DNA of 64,000 nt from Cryobacterium sp. HLT2-28 (lineage in GTDB: Bacteria; Actinomycetota; Actinomycetes; Actinomycetales; Microbacteriaceae). A model generated the notes under the pieces. That model did no database searches, was not told the origin of the DNA, and saw nothing but the letters and a program-made list of their open reading frames with translations. The stretch lies in NCBI RefSeq assembly GCF_004402495.1, contig NZ_SOFH01000023.1:310001-374000 (forward strand). Direction: 5' to 3'. Position 1 is the first letter of the stretch; each line of letters starts with the position of its first letter. This document shows, one piece after another, positions 9,277-19,282 of this stretch. Position numbers and translations under genes: made by a program.

Positions 9277-12200
9277 CTAAGGACCGCCGGGCGTGACGCC
9301 CAGCCCGTCCCAGTTCGTCGTTGCCCGCGTGTGATAGACGGCGCCGGTTCCGTTGTTGGTGAAGCGCACCCGGATCGAGTCGGAGTTTCGCTTTCCCAGG
9401 CCGTTTTGCAGCCAGAGTCGCCCATTCCCGCCGAGGTTCACGGTCGTGGTCGAGAAGGTGGCACTGCTGCCGTTGATTTCCGTGATCACCGAGTAATTCC
9501 CACTCGGCAGATTGGCGAAGTCCGCTCCGACATAGCGGCAGCCGATGCAATACGGGGCCGGATTGCCCTTCAGGACGGTGCCGGTCGGCGCGGGCGGCGG
9601 CGGGTCGCTGACCTGCACCGGGCTGGATGCCGCCACGGGGCCGACTGCCCCGCCGCCGCTGTTGATGGCGCGCACCTCGAAGGAGTATTGCCCGGCGCCC
9701 TTGCCGGAGACCGACGCCGACGTGCCGGTCGTGTCGTTCCAGCCGCCGGAGTTCAGCTGCCACTGGTAGCGCACCGGGCCGCCGCCGGTCTGGGCCGGGG
9801 CATTCCAGCTCATCGTGAGCCTGGCGGGCGCGTTCCCGTTGGAGGTGATGTCCGGGTTCCGGGGCGCCGTGGGAGCACCGTAGGGGGTGACCGCCCGGCT
9901 GGCGGGCGACGGGGCACCCTCGTCGATGGCGTTGACCGCCGCGACCGTCGCCGTGAACGATTGGCCGTTCGTCGCGGGAAGCACACAGTCGACCCCGGCC
10001 GCGCACCCTCTCTCGGTCTTGCCGTCGTAGCGCACGACACAGCCGGTGATCGGTGAGTTGTTCGCGGCCGGCGCGCTGAAGCGGATGGTGACGCGTCCGT
10101 CTCCGGCGCTGGCGGACGGCTGCTTGGGGGCGTCGGGGGCGTTGCGGACGACGAGGGTGACTCGTCCCTGGGTTTCTCGCAGGGGGTCACGGGTGGCGTC
10201 CTGGATGCGGTAGACCACGGTGAGGGTGCCGGTCGCGCCGGAGCCGGTCTTGACGGTGACACCGGAGGCGGTATGGCTGACGGTGGCGGTGCCGACCTGC
10301 TGTTCGATGTCCGCCTTGATCACGGTGAGCGGTTTGGCCTCGGCCGAGTACGGGTTGTAGTCGTTGTCGAGCACGGGGATGGTCAGGGTGGTGCCCGGCC
10401 GGGTCTCGATGCCCTCCCCGTTCGGGCCGGCGTCGTCCACGGCCTGCGGTTTCGCACGGGTCGAGGACACCACGGTCACGTTCACCGAACCGGGGATGGT
10501 GAATTCCTTGTAGGTGACCGTGAACGACAGGGTGACCTTGCTGCCGGGCTGCACGCCCAGCGGCGCCGAGACGACGAGGTTCGCCCCGTCGAGGTTCGCC
10601 GCGACATCCGTGCTCGACCCGGTCAGGGTCCCGTAGCGGAGCTGCTCGATGACCTGCGGGTTCGGGTGGCCGCTGGAGGCGCGCAGGATCACGGCCAGGG
10701 CCGTCTCGCCGGCCTCGATCGTCACGTTCGGCGGGGTGAACGTGGGCGGCACGTCTTCGGAGTTCGGGTCGCCGACGGTGATCGGGATCGTCAGCGTCGC
10801 CTGGTTACCCTTCGGGTCGGCCGCGGAGCTGCCGTCGGTGACGACGAAGGTGACCGACGCCGGACCGCGGAAGTCCTTCCGGGGCACGAAGCCGAGCGTG
10901 GTCGGGTCGAGCTGCACCGCGGCCCCGTTGCTGTTGGTCGCCGACGCGGACAACACCAGCGCAGGCCGGCCCGAGGGCACCTCGACGATGTCGGCGACGG
11001 TCCAGTTCTTGGACCCGTTCATCCGCACGAGCTGCTCGGGCAACGGCTTGAGGAACGGCGGCGGGAACACCTGCTCCTCCACCGGTTTCTTCTTCTCGTT
11101 GCCGTCGGGCTTGGCCGGCACGATGATGAACGCGGTGGCGCTGAGGTGATCGATCTCGTTGGTCAACCGGTAGGCGATGGCCTGGCGCACGTTCGTCGGC
11201 GTCACCGTGACCTTGCCGCCCGGCCCGACCTCACCGGATGCCGCGTTCGGGCCCTCGAGGCTGACCGTCAGGTCCTCGACCAGGCCGCCCGGGTTCTCGG
11301 CCTTGTCGCGCACCGTGAGCGTGACGTTATCCTTCGCCAGAACCTGCTTCGGCTCGAGGTAATGGTCCGTGGCCGTCGGGTACTGCGCCTTCGCGTCCTG
11401 GGTGACCTTCACCTGCACGAACGCCGTTGCCGCCCCGCCATGGCCGTTGCTGATCGCGTAACGGAGCGTGTAGGTGCCCTCGACCTCGGGCGCGTCGACG
11501 ATGATCCGGCTGCCGTTGACCTTCGCCCGGATGCCGTCGGCCACCTCGGGCAGCTTCTTGGCCAGGGTCAGCTTGTACCCGTTCGGATCGGAGTCGTTCA
11601 GCACCACCGGGATCGACCCGGTGCGCCCCGGCTTGATCTCGATCGCATCATCGACCGCGTTCGGCGGCAACAACGCCACCGGCCGCGGAATCACCCCGAT
11701 CCGCACCGTCCCCTTCGCCGTGGAACCCAGGGTGTCCTCCACCTCGTAGGTGAACGTGTCCGTGCCGGCCGTGCCGGGGAACGCCTGATACACGAACGAG
11801 TCGCTGCCCTGCCGGATGATCCGGCCCAGGCCCGGCGGACTCGTCACCTCCTTCAGGAACACGGAATCCCCGTCAGGATCGATGCCGTCCAGGGGCACCT
11901 TCACCTCGATCGTCGAATCGGCGAAGGTGCGCATCGTCAACGGCACCGGCGTCGGCGCCTGGTTGTTTGCCGTGTCCGGCCCCACCACGGTGAAATGCAC
12001 CACCGCGGTCGCCGTCTCCAGATACGGGTCGGTGATCGTGTACGCGACACTGAACGCGCCGGGCTCCTTCGGCGCCTGGAAACGCACCTGGTTGCCCGTC
12101 ACGAACGCCAGCCCGCCCGCGTTCGTGACATCCGCCAGCACCGGCAACACGCTCATCGTCGCCGAATCCGGATGGTAATCATTGGCCAGCACGGGGACGC

Positions 12201-14595
12201 TGACGATGTCCCCCGCCCGCACATTCACCGAATCGTCCACTGCCACCGGCGGCTGATGCTTGACCAGCGGCGGCACCGGCACCACCGTGATCCCGGCCGT
12301 GGACGTGCCCTGCCCGTCACTGATCGTGTAGGTGAACTGCACCTGCTGCGTCAACGCCGCCGACGTCGTCACCCGCAACACCGTGTTGGTGAGGATCTCG
12401 ACCGTGACCAGGTCGTCGGTCGCGCTCGTGTCGACCGACTGCACCGCCAGCACCCGCCCGGTCGGCGACACATCATTGTTCAACACCGGAACCGTCAACG
12501 GTTCCCCCGCGCGCAGATAGGCGGTGTCCTTGACCGCGATCGGCGGCGACTGCCCGGCCGGGCTCTCCTTCACATCCACCCGGATCAGACCGACGCTGGA
12601 TGCCGCGCCCGCGCCCAGGCTGTAGGTGAACACGTAACTGCCGGCCTCCGGCGCTGAGAACGCCACCGTGCCCCGATCCAGGTTCGCCACCGCCGACACC
12701 GACCCGGGAACATCCGTCACCCCGATCAAACCCAACGCCGCCCCCGACGGCGACACGTCATTCTTCAACGGTTCGACCAGAACCGTCTCCCCCACGAACG
12801 TGCTCGCGAAATCGGGCGTGCCCACCGGATTCAACGACCCCGGAGCCTTCACATCCACCGTGAGCACCCCCGAAGCCTGGACGACACCGTCCGACACCAC
12901 GAACGGCACCTCCTTCACCCCCAACTCGGCCGTCTTACTCTCGAAGGTCACGAACCCCTCCGGGCCGAACCGCACCCCGTCGCCGGTCGTCGGCGACGCA
13001 CTGACCAGATAGATGTCATCGCCGTCGGGGTCGATCCAGTCGCTGAGCACGTTGTAACTGACCAGTTGGCCCTGCTCCACGCTGATCGCCCCCGCCCGGT
13101 GCGAGACCGGCGCCAGGTTCTGGTCCGCCGGACGGACCGTCAGATTCACGCTCGCCTCCGCGACCGCACCCCGCCCATCCGCCACCGTGTATCGGAAAGT
13201 CGCCGTGCCCGCCATCGCCGGCGCCGGCGTGAACTGCAACGCCCGCCCGCCGTCGATGTAATCCAGGCGTCCCTGTGCCTCCGAAAAACCGTTGGTATTG
13301 ACCACCGTGAGCACATCACCGTCAGGATCCGTGTCGTTCTCGAGCACCGGCAACACCGTCGTCTTGCCCGGTCGCACCCCGTACTCGTCGTCGTGGGCGA
13401 GCGGTGCCCGGTTCTGCGGCGTGCGCTCCGCCAGGGTGTCCTCGAACGACTGCTGCGACGCCTTCTCGTCACCCTCCTCGGAGTCCTCCTCCTCGGGCGG
13501 CGTCACCTCATCCCAGTTCTAGACCAGCCGCATATTCGCATCGACCAGCCACACGTTTCCGTTCGACAGGTTGTTCAGCGCGATCACATTCCGGTTCACC
13601 CGGAACTCCAGCGTGGACCCGAGGGTCGGCTGCGCGATCGCCTGCGCGCTGGGCTTCTTCCCCGCGCACGCGGCCAGGTAGCGTTGCGCGCCTGCCCACG
13701 CCCCGTGCGCGCACCCGTACAGCCACACCGGTTTCGACACCGCCTTCGGATCGGTCACCATCCGCTCCATGCCCGCCGACACGGCCACCGCCTTGCCGCC
13801 TCCCAACGGCACCTCCAGCAGCCCCTCACCCGTCGCCACCACCGCGAACGAGTTCTCCGCGCCGCTCTGCTGCAGCTTCAGCCCATTCGCCGGCAACACG
13901 ATCGGCTCGCCGCCGTCGACGATCAGCCGGTTCTTCACCGTGTCGAGGACAACCGCCTTCTCCCCCACCGCCGCCACCTGGTGCGCACCCAGCTTCGGCA
14001 GGTCCGTCCGGCTGGGCTTGTCACCGGTCCGGGCCAGCGTCACCAGCTTCTTCGTCAGCGGGGACGTGCCGAACACCGCGCCCGCCTTCGACACCGCGAT
14101 ATGGCCGCCCTTGCCCAGCTTCATCACCGGATCGGACTTCTTCGGATCGAAATTCAGATCGCTGCCCGCGTTGATCACCCACACCGACCCCGAGCCGGGT
14201 GCCATCACCGCCAGGGTGTCTCCGCCGAACGCGACCTCGGACCCCACCGGCACGTCCACCCGCTGGCCGAGGGTCGTGAACGACGCGTCCACCCGCTCCA
14301 GCGACCCCGCGCTCCCGTCGAACAGGAAAACGTCGTCGCCGTCCTGGAACACGTCGAACGTGCTCGACGCGGCGTTCACCGAACCGTTGAGCTCCTCGAT
14401 CTGCCGATTCAGCCGGCCCGCGAGCAACTGCTTCCCGTTCGTCACCCACACGTCCCGGGCACTCAAATCCACATCCGTCACCGGGAAACCCTGGTGCAAC
14501 ACCGCGAACGTCAACGGCACGCCGATGATCACCGCTACGGCCAGCACGGATGCCGTCGCTTTGCGCAGCCGAAACCACGACGCAATGGCCCCCAT
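9277..14595 (-). pseudogene. Giant N-terminally anchored Ig-like/Fn3 repeat surface protein with in-frame TAG
   Basis: About 1,770 codons. MGAIASWFRLRK precedes a single membrane anchor (residues about 13-34), then a propeller-like region to about residue 350. A TAG at 13519-13521 (codon 359) interrupts the frame. The same frame continues without shift as NWDEVTPPEEEDSEE, then roughly nine to ten cadherin/Ig-like repeats bearing NDxxPDGDxL-type motifs (for example ENDTDPDGDVLTV), two Fn3 modules, and ends GLGVTPGGP. No LPxTG signal or C-terminal helix is seen, so display is via the N-terminal anchor. ATG 14595 has GGAGGG seven bases upstream. The two open pieces are 14595-13519 and 13506-9277. 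The TAG is a nonsense mutation, sequencing error or, less likely, readthrough site. Without suppression only the anchored propeller-like part is made. Confidence 0.82.
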
Positions 14596-14659
14596 CGTCG
14601 ATCCCTCCGCGCCGTTCCCACCCCGAAACGACCAGCCCCGGACCATTCCGGTCACAAAG

Positions 14660-15355
14660 CTAACACGCGGTCGGCGCATCGAGCAGGGCCAGGTCGTCGG
14701 CGCTGACCAGGCGGATGGCGACGGCGTATTCGACCAGGCGGCCTCGCCGGTTCGTGGCGAGTTTGCCGCGTCCGCCGCGGAGTCCGTCGACACCGAGCTT
14801 GTCGAGCTTCTCGCAGACGTTGTCGAGCTTGCGGTTGAACGTGGTCATGTTCCAGCCGAGCCGGGCGGCGGCGTCCGCCGAGCTGGGGATGGCTCCGCGC
14901 CCGGGGACGGTCTGGCGGAGCACGCCTTCGGCGAGGGCGACGACGAGCAGGCGCTGGCTGCTCGTCAGGGTCACCGGCAGGATGGTTGTCGTGCCGGCGT
15001 CGCTGGACGCCGAGACGGAGGTGTTGAAGTAGTCCTCCTCGGCGTGGATCGTGAAGTCGTAGGTCGTCGATCCCGCACTGAACATCACGTGCATCGTCTG
15101 GAAGACGATCGGCAGCTTGGCTCCGGGAGCCAGCCAGGCCTGCACTGTGCCGGTGGTGTCGGACACCGTGGCGGACAGGAGGGTGCCCACGTTGGAGAGC
15201 CACCACATCCCGAATTCCTCCGACAGGCGCAGGAAGGTTCGGTGGAGGTAGGGGTTGTCGTCGATGGTCAGGTCGGATTCCCGGCCGATCGAGAAGTCGG
15301 TGCCGGGCTGGGTAGTGTGCCATTCCCCGCAGTACTCGATCCTGAGGGGCTTCAT
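14660..15355 (-). CDS. FHA-domain protein with C-terminal helical DNA-binding-like domain
   Basis: A 231-aa cytoplasmic protein. Residues about 1-95 resemble an FHA domain (FSIGRESDLTID, YLHRTFLRL, WWLSNVGT). The C-terminal part has a helix-turn-helix-like stretch (SSADAAARLGWNMTTFNRKLDNV) followed by a basic segment, which could bind DNA or a protein partner. ATG 15355 overlaps the kinase stop (ATGA), so it is translated with the kinase and is probably a direct phosphothreonine reader for it. It ends with TAG at 14660-14662, and nothing protein-like follows in frame, so TAG works as a normal stop here. That bears on the in-frame TAG codons of the two neighbouring genes. The HTH reading is tentative. 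Confidence 0.8.
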   Translation of the reverse strand: MKPLRIEYCGEWHTTQPGTDFSIGRESDLTIDDNPYLHRTFLRLSEEFGMWWLSNVGTLLSATVSDTTGTVQAWLAPGAKLPIVFQTMHVMFSAGSTTYDFTIHAEEDYFNTSVSASSDAGTTTILPVTLTSSQRLLVVALAEGVLRQTVPGRGAIPSSADAAARLGWNMTTFNRKLDNVCEKLDKLGVDGLRGGRGKLATNRRGRLVEYAVAIRLVSADDLALLDAPTAC

Positions 15356-17058
15356 CGGTTGCAGACTCGGTTCGCCTCGGACAGCTTGCCGTCCTGGCGT
15401 TGCAGGTAGAGGTCGACGCAGACCTTCGACCCGGGTGTGACGCCGTCGACGGCAATGTCGCCCGTCGTGCTGAGTTTCGGCTGGGTGGGTTCGTCGGCGC
15501 GGGCCCACCGGAACACGTCGCCCTTCTTCGGGTCGGAATTGCTCACCGTGAAGGTCACGACGGTGCCGTCGACGGACGTGGCCGTGCCCTCGAGCTTGGG
15601 CGAGGGCACCCCGGCCACGAGATTGGCGTCCCCGACCTCGCCGCTGGTCGCGCGCGGCGTCGGGGCGAGGTCGGGTGACTGGCTTCCGGCGAGCGACACC
15701 GCGGCCACGATCGCGCCCACGAGCACGACGCCGGCCGCGACCGAGATCGCCGGCACCAGGGCGCGGCGACGCGCCGGTCGGGGCGGCGGTGCGGCATCCT
15801 GCCCGGGAGTCGCGACGACGCGCCGGGGCCGCAGGACGGTCTCGATTCCGCTTCCGCCTCCGCGAAGCGCTGTGCCCTCCGGGGCCGCCCCGGCCGGATC
15901 CGCCACAGCAGCGTCGGCGTTCGCCGCGGTTCCGCGGGGGTCGATGACCACGGCGCCGCGCCCCCGTGTCTCGTCGGTCTCGGCCGGTGCTGACGGGGTC
16001 GGCGTTTGGGCCCGGTGGATGGCCGGCTGGGCCGCGATCGTGGTGACCGAGCGGGCACGTGTTTCGTTCTCGTCGGTGGGGGCTGCCCGTTCGTCCGGCC
16101 CGGACTGAGGCAGACGCGGCACCTCGATGCCGGTTGCGGCATAGCCGAACTCCAGTTCGATCCGTTGCAGGGCCCGGGCGAAGTCGAGGGCCGTCGCATA
16201 ACGGTTGGCGGGGCTGGTTGCCATCCCCTTCGCCAGCACAGCCGTCAGCGACCTGGGCACGTCGTCCCGGCCGATCGGGGTGATCGCCCCGCGCTCGATC
16301 CGGCCGATCAGGTCGAGGGTGCCGTTGGAACGCCCACGGATCTCGAACGGCGTCTGGCCGGCCAGCAGGGTGTGGATCGTCGCGGCCAGGGAGAACACGT
16401 CGCTGCGCACATCCGGCTTCGGGTCGTCCTCGAACATCTCCGCCGGCGACCAGGGCACGCTCATCCCGACCGACTGGCCGTCGCTCGTGCCGGTGCCCTC
16501 GCGGGCCGCGCCCGTGCCGCCGGAGCCGGCGGGAAACGGGCCGCTCTGGGTCTGCACGGGGAGGTCGTCCTCGAGGCTGGAGGAGATGCCGAAGTCGGTG
16601 AGAGCCGGCCAGCCGAAGTCGTTGGTGAGCACGTTGGCCGGTTTGATGTCCCGGTGCAGGATTCCGGCGCCATGGGCCGTCGCCACCGCACCGGCAAGCC
16701 GCACGCCCGTGCGCAGCGCGTCTTCGGCGGTGAAACGCTCGCGCTTGTACCGTTCGGCCAGGCTCGGCCCGGAACAGTGCTCCATCACGAAGTAGGGCCG
16801 GCCGTCCCCGGCGACCCCGGCGTGGTAGATGGTGACGATGTACGGATGCGTCGACAGTTGCGCCATCAGGTTCGCCTCATCGACGAACCGGGCCCTGGTC
16901 GCCGGGCCCAGCTGCTCGGTCAGGAGGACCTTGACGGCCACCCGGCGCCGCGGCAGCCGTTGCTGGTAGAGGAAGACGTCCGAGAACCCGCCGGAGCCCA
17001 GCGTGCTGATGAAGTCGTAGCCGGGCAGCTCGGGTGGCATCGACGTGGCGCGGCGCAT
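15352..17058 (-). CDS. Membrane Ser/Thr protein kinase (PknB-like, no PASTA)
   Basis: A 568-aa receptor-type kinase. The N-terminal kinase domain has the glycine loop GSGGFSDV (residues 21-28), catalytic lysine in VAVK (43), HRDIKPANV with Asp 137, DFGIS, and an SPAE equivalent of the APE motif. A roughly 60-residue Gly/Ser/Thr-rich insert, plausibly phosphorylated, sits in the activation segment. A Pro/Ala/Thr-rich juxtamembrane stretch leads to one membrane helix at about residues 435-458, and an extracellular domain of about 110 residues that is Ig/Fn3-like rather than PASTA, with two cysteines. ATG 17058 overlaps the preceding FHA gene stop. PP2C, FHA partners and the surface protein in the same operon suggest that it regulates envelope assembly. 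Confidence 0.93.
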   Translation of the reverse strand: MRRATSMPPELPGYDFISTLGSGGFSDVFLYQQRLPRRRVAVKVLLTEQLGPATRARFVDEANLMAQLSTHPYIVTIYHAGVAGDGRPYFVMEHCSGPSLAERYKRERFTAEDALRTGVRLAGAVATAHGAGILHRDIKPANVLTNDFGWPALTDFGISSSLEDDLPVQTQSGPFPAGSGGTGAAREGTGTSDGQSVGMSVPWSPAEMFEDDPKPDVRSDVFSLAATIHTLLAGQTPFEIRGRSNGTLDLIGRIERGAITPIGRDDVPRSLTAVLAKGMATSPANRYATALDFARALQRIELEFGYAATGIEVPRLPQSGPDERAAPTDENETRARSVTTIAAQPAIHRAQTPTPSAPAETDETRGRGAVVIDPRGTAANADAAVADPAGAAPEGTALRGGGSGIETVLRPRRVVATPGQDAAPPPRPARRRALVPAISVAAGVVLVGAIVAAVSLAGSQSPDLAPTPRATSGEVGDANLVAGVPSPKLEGTATSVDGTVVTFTVSNSDPKKGDVFRWARADEPTQPKLSTTGDIAVDGVTPGSKVCVDLYLQRQDGKLSEANRVCNR

Positions 17059-18260
17059 CAGACCACGCCCGCGTCCTGGCCGACGCTGAGCGTCACGCCG
17101 CCGCCGAGGTCGACGACGGTGCCGACGATGACCGAGGTCGACTCTCCGCCGCGCAGCTTCTGGGGTGGCTTGCCCGGCAACACGATGACGGTGCCGTTCC
17201 GGGAGTGGAGGTCGGTGACAACGACGGTCTCGCCCTCCACGGTGATCCGCACGTGGTTGCGGGAGATGTCCTGGTCGGCCCCGCCGAGGCTGACCAGCCG
17301 CGGGACCTAGCCGCCGGAGACCTTGTTCACTCCCGGCGCCCGGCCGACCACGATCGGCTGGCCCAGCGGCTCGCGAACACCGTTCGGGAGGAGCAGGTAC
17401 AGGGCAGGCTGCGCAGCCGCGGCGGCGGCTTCCGGCGCGGGCCGGGCACGTCGCCGGGAGTCCCGGAGTGTGCGGATGTCCCCGCTCATCACGGTGAGGC
17501 CGTCGTGCCTGGCGGGGTCAACGGCATCCGCACCGGCGTCGTCGTCGTCCGCGGGGCGAACCGCGGCCTGCTCGACCCCGCGCATCATGGTGGCGCCGAA
17601 GAGGTGGTCGTAGCCCTGCGCCGCGGCGGGCTCGACCGCATCCGCTGCCGGCGTCGGCGCCGGTGCCGGGCGAACGCCGCCGCTCCGGACGATGGCGACC
17701 GTCTGGTCGGTGATCGTCTGGTCGGTGATCGTCTGGTCGGTGATCGTTTCCTCGGCGATGCTCTCGGCGACCGGGACCGGCGCGGCCGTCGACGCCGGCA
17801 GCGACGACAGCGAGATCCGCCGCACACGCACGACGCCGGACGACAGCGGCAGCGCCGGCAGCGCCGCCCGCGGATCCCCGCGCTCCCCGCACTCCCCGCA
17901 CTCCACCGTGATCTCCGTCATGCCGGAGAAGGGCTGTTCACGCCAGGTGGACACGCCAAGGCCGGAGAGCTCGGCGTCCCCGTTCTCCCCGGTCAGGCGC
18001 AGCGACACGTCGCCGCGCAGGATCGCCCGGCCCGTGAAGCCTGGCCCGGCGGCGGTGTCCCAGGTCAGCAGGACGAACGGCGGCGTGGCGAACAGGCCGG
18101 CCGACGTCAGTCCGTCGAGAATACCCTGCGCCCCGCCGTCCAGGCTCGACCAGAGCCGGTCGACGGAGTCGCGGGAACCGTCCGTCCGCACGACGAGGAG
18201 GCAGCCGGGCCGTGTTGCGGCCAGCCACTCCCCCGACTCATCGCTGCAATACGAGAGCAT
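17058..18260 (-). pseudogene. FHA-domain protein with in-frame TAG
   Basis: About 400 codons from ATG 18260. The N-terminal 100 residues are a folded domain of unknown type, then CGECGERGD and a low-complexity Ala/Pro/Asp-rich linker including three tandem ITDQT units. The C-terminal FHA domain starts at GQPIVVGRAPGVNKVSGG and is cut by TAG at 17307-17309 (codon 318). The frame continues unchanged as VPRLVSLGGADQDISRNHVRI and DLHSRNGTVIV, the pThr-binding face of FHA, to TGA at 17058 overlapping the kinase start. That overlap and the domain continuity argue that full-length protein was ancestral. As written, the product loses nearly all of its FHA domain. CAG or TGG to TAG needs one change. 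A sequence error is the alternative. Confidence 0.82.
17701..17760. repeat. 15-bp tandem repeat inside FHA gene
   Basis: The unit GTCTGGTCGGTGATC occurs three times exactly (17701-17745), followed by a diverged fourth copy (17746-17760). On the coding strand it gives repeating ITDQT in the linker of the FHA protein. The number of units keeps the frame, so copy number could vary without breaking the gene. Confidence 0.9.
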
Positions 18261-18266
18261 TGATCC

Positions 18267-19160
18267 TCACCCCTGGCTTCGCGGCCTCGTGTCCTCGTGA
18301 TGTTCCCCTGCCCCGGGAATCCGATCCTGCGTGTTCTCGTCGTCCGGGTGCTGCGCCCCCGTTTCCGGGTCGCCCAGCACCGATTCGACATATACGACCG
18401 TAACGTTATCGTGGCCCCCGTGGGCCAGTGCGGCGTCGACGAGCACCTCGGCGATGGACCGCCCGGCGTCGGACGTCTCGTCGTGGGCCGCCAGCAGTCT
18501 GGCGATCTCGGCGTTGCCCAGTTCCTTGGTGAGGCCGTCGGAGCAGACCAGGAACGAGTGGCGGCCGGACGCGGGCAACAGCCACACGTCGGCGTCGACG
18601 AATTCGTCCGCTCCGATGGCTCTCGTGATCACGTTGCGCTCCGGATGCTGTTCCGCGGACTCGGCGGTGATCAGCCCGGCGTCCACCATCTCCTGCACGG
18701 CCGAGTGGTCGACGCTGAGCTGGGCCAGCGTGCGGCCGTCCCAGGTGTAGACCCGCGAATCGCCGATGTTGAAGACCATCCAGTGGAACCCGACGTCGTC
18801 GCCGGCATCCACGAACGCCACCCCGGCCAGGGTCGTGCCCGACACCGCGGTGCCGAAGTCGTCGACGGCGCTGAGGTCGCGCACCGCATCGTTCGACGAG
18901 TGGATGGCGTCGAGGATGCGTTCCGGCGTCGACGGCGCCCCACGTTCGATGTGCTCGTCGAACACCCGGGCGACGGTCTGGCTGGCGACGTCGCCGTGTG
19001 CGTGGCCGCCCATCCCGTCGGCGACGAGGAAGACCGGAGCCTGCGCCATGAAGCTGTCCTCGTTGATCTTGCGCTCGCGTCCGACGTCGCTGTGGGCGCT
19101 GAACGAGAACCGCACCCGGGTGGAGGGCAGCTTCATGTCGAACTCGCCAGGTTGGGACAC
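18267..19160 (-). CDS. PP2C-family Ser/Thr protein phosphatase
   Basis: A 297-aa PPM/PP2C phosphatase that would reverse the kinase encoded downstream. Metal-binding motifs are all present: GRERKINEDSF, VADGMGGHAHGD, GTTLAGVAF, NIGDSRVYTWDG, SFLVCSDGLT and GGHDNVTVVYV. No membrane segment, so cytoplasmic. I chose GTG 19160 because TGGAG lies 4-5 bases upstream; ATG 19136 (MKLPSTRV) is an alternative. It is the first gene of the long minus-strand operon; the next gene starts 6 bp after its stop. A tail of about 35 hydrophilic residues follows the catalytic domain. Confidence 0.93.
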   Translation of the reverse strand: MSQPGEFDMKLPSTRVRFSFSAHSDVGRERKINEDSFMAQAPVFLVADGMGGHAHGDVASQTVARVFDEHIERGAPSTPERILDAIHSSNDAVRDLSAVDDFGTAVSGTTLAGVAFVDAGDDVGFHWMVFNIGDSRVYTWDGRTLAQLSVDHSAVQEMVDAGLITAESAEQHPERNVITRAIGADEFVDADVWLLPASGRHSFLVCSDGLTKELGNAEIARLLAAHDETSDAGRSIAEVLVDAALAHGGHDNVTVVYVESVLGDPETGAQHPDDENTQDRIPGAGEHHEDTRPRSQG

Positions 19161-19282
19161 GGCACTCCAGTGTTCGGTTCTTCGCGTCGATGAGCCGCGG
19201 ACGCGCCACCGACGGCGACGAGCTTCCACCGTACCAACTCCGCGGGGTTCGCCGGGCAGCGGCCTCGTCGCCGCGGGGCCGG

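Noticed and set aside
10273..12657. 794-codon plus-strand frame opposite the giant repeat gene
   Set aside because: Arg/His/Gly/Asp-rich shadow with no motif; the opposite strand has clear Ig-like repeats.
13519..14662. Possibility of genome-wide TAG recoding to explain the two ambers
   Set aside because: TAG ends several ordinary genes in the window (14660, 24530, 30437, 54179) with nothing protein-like after it, so reassignment is unlikely; local readthrough cannot be excluded.
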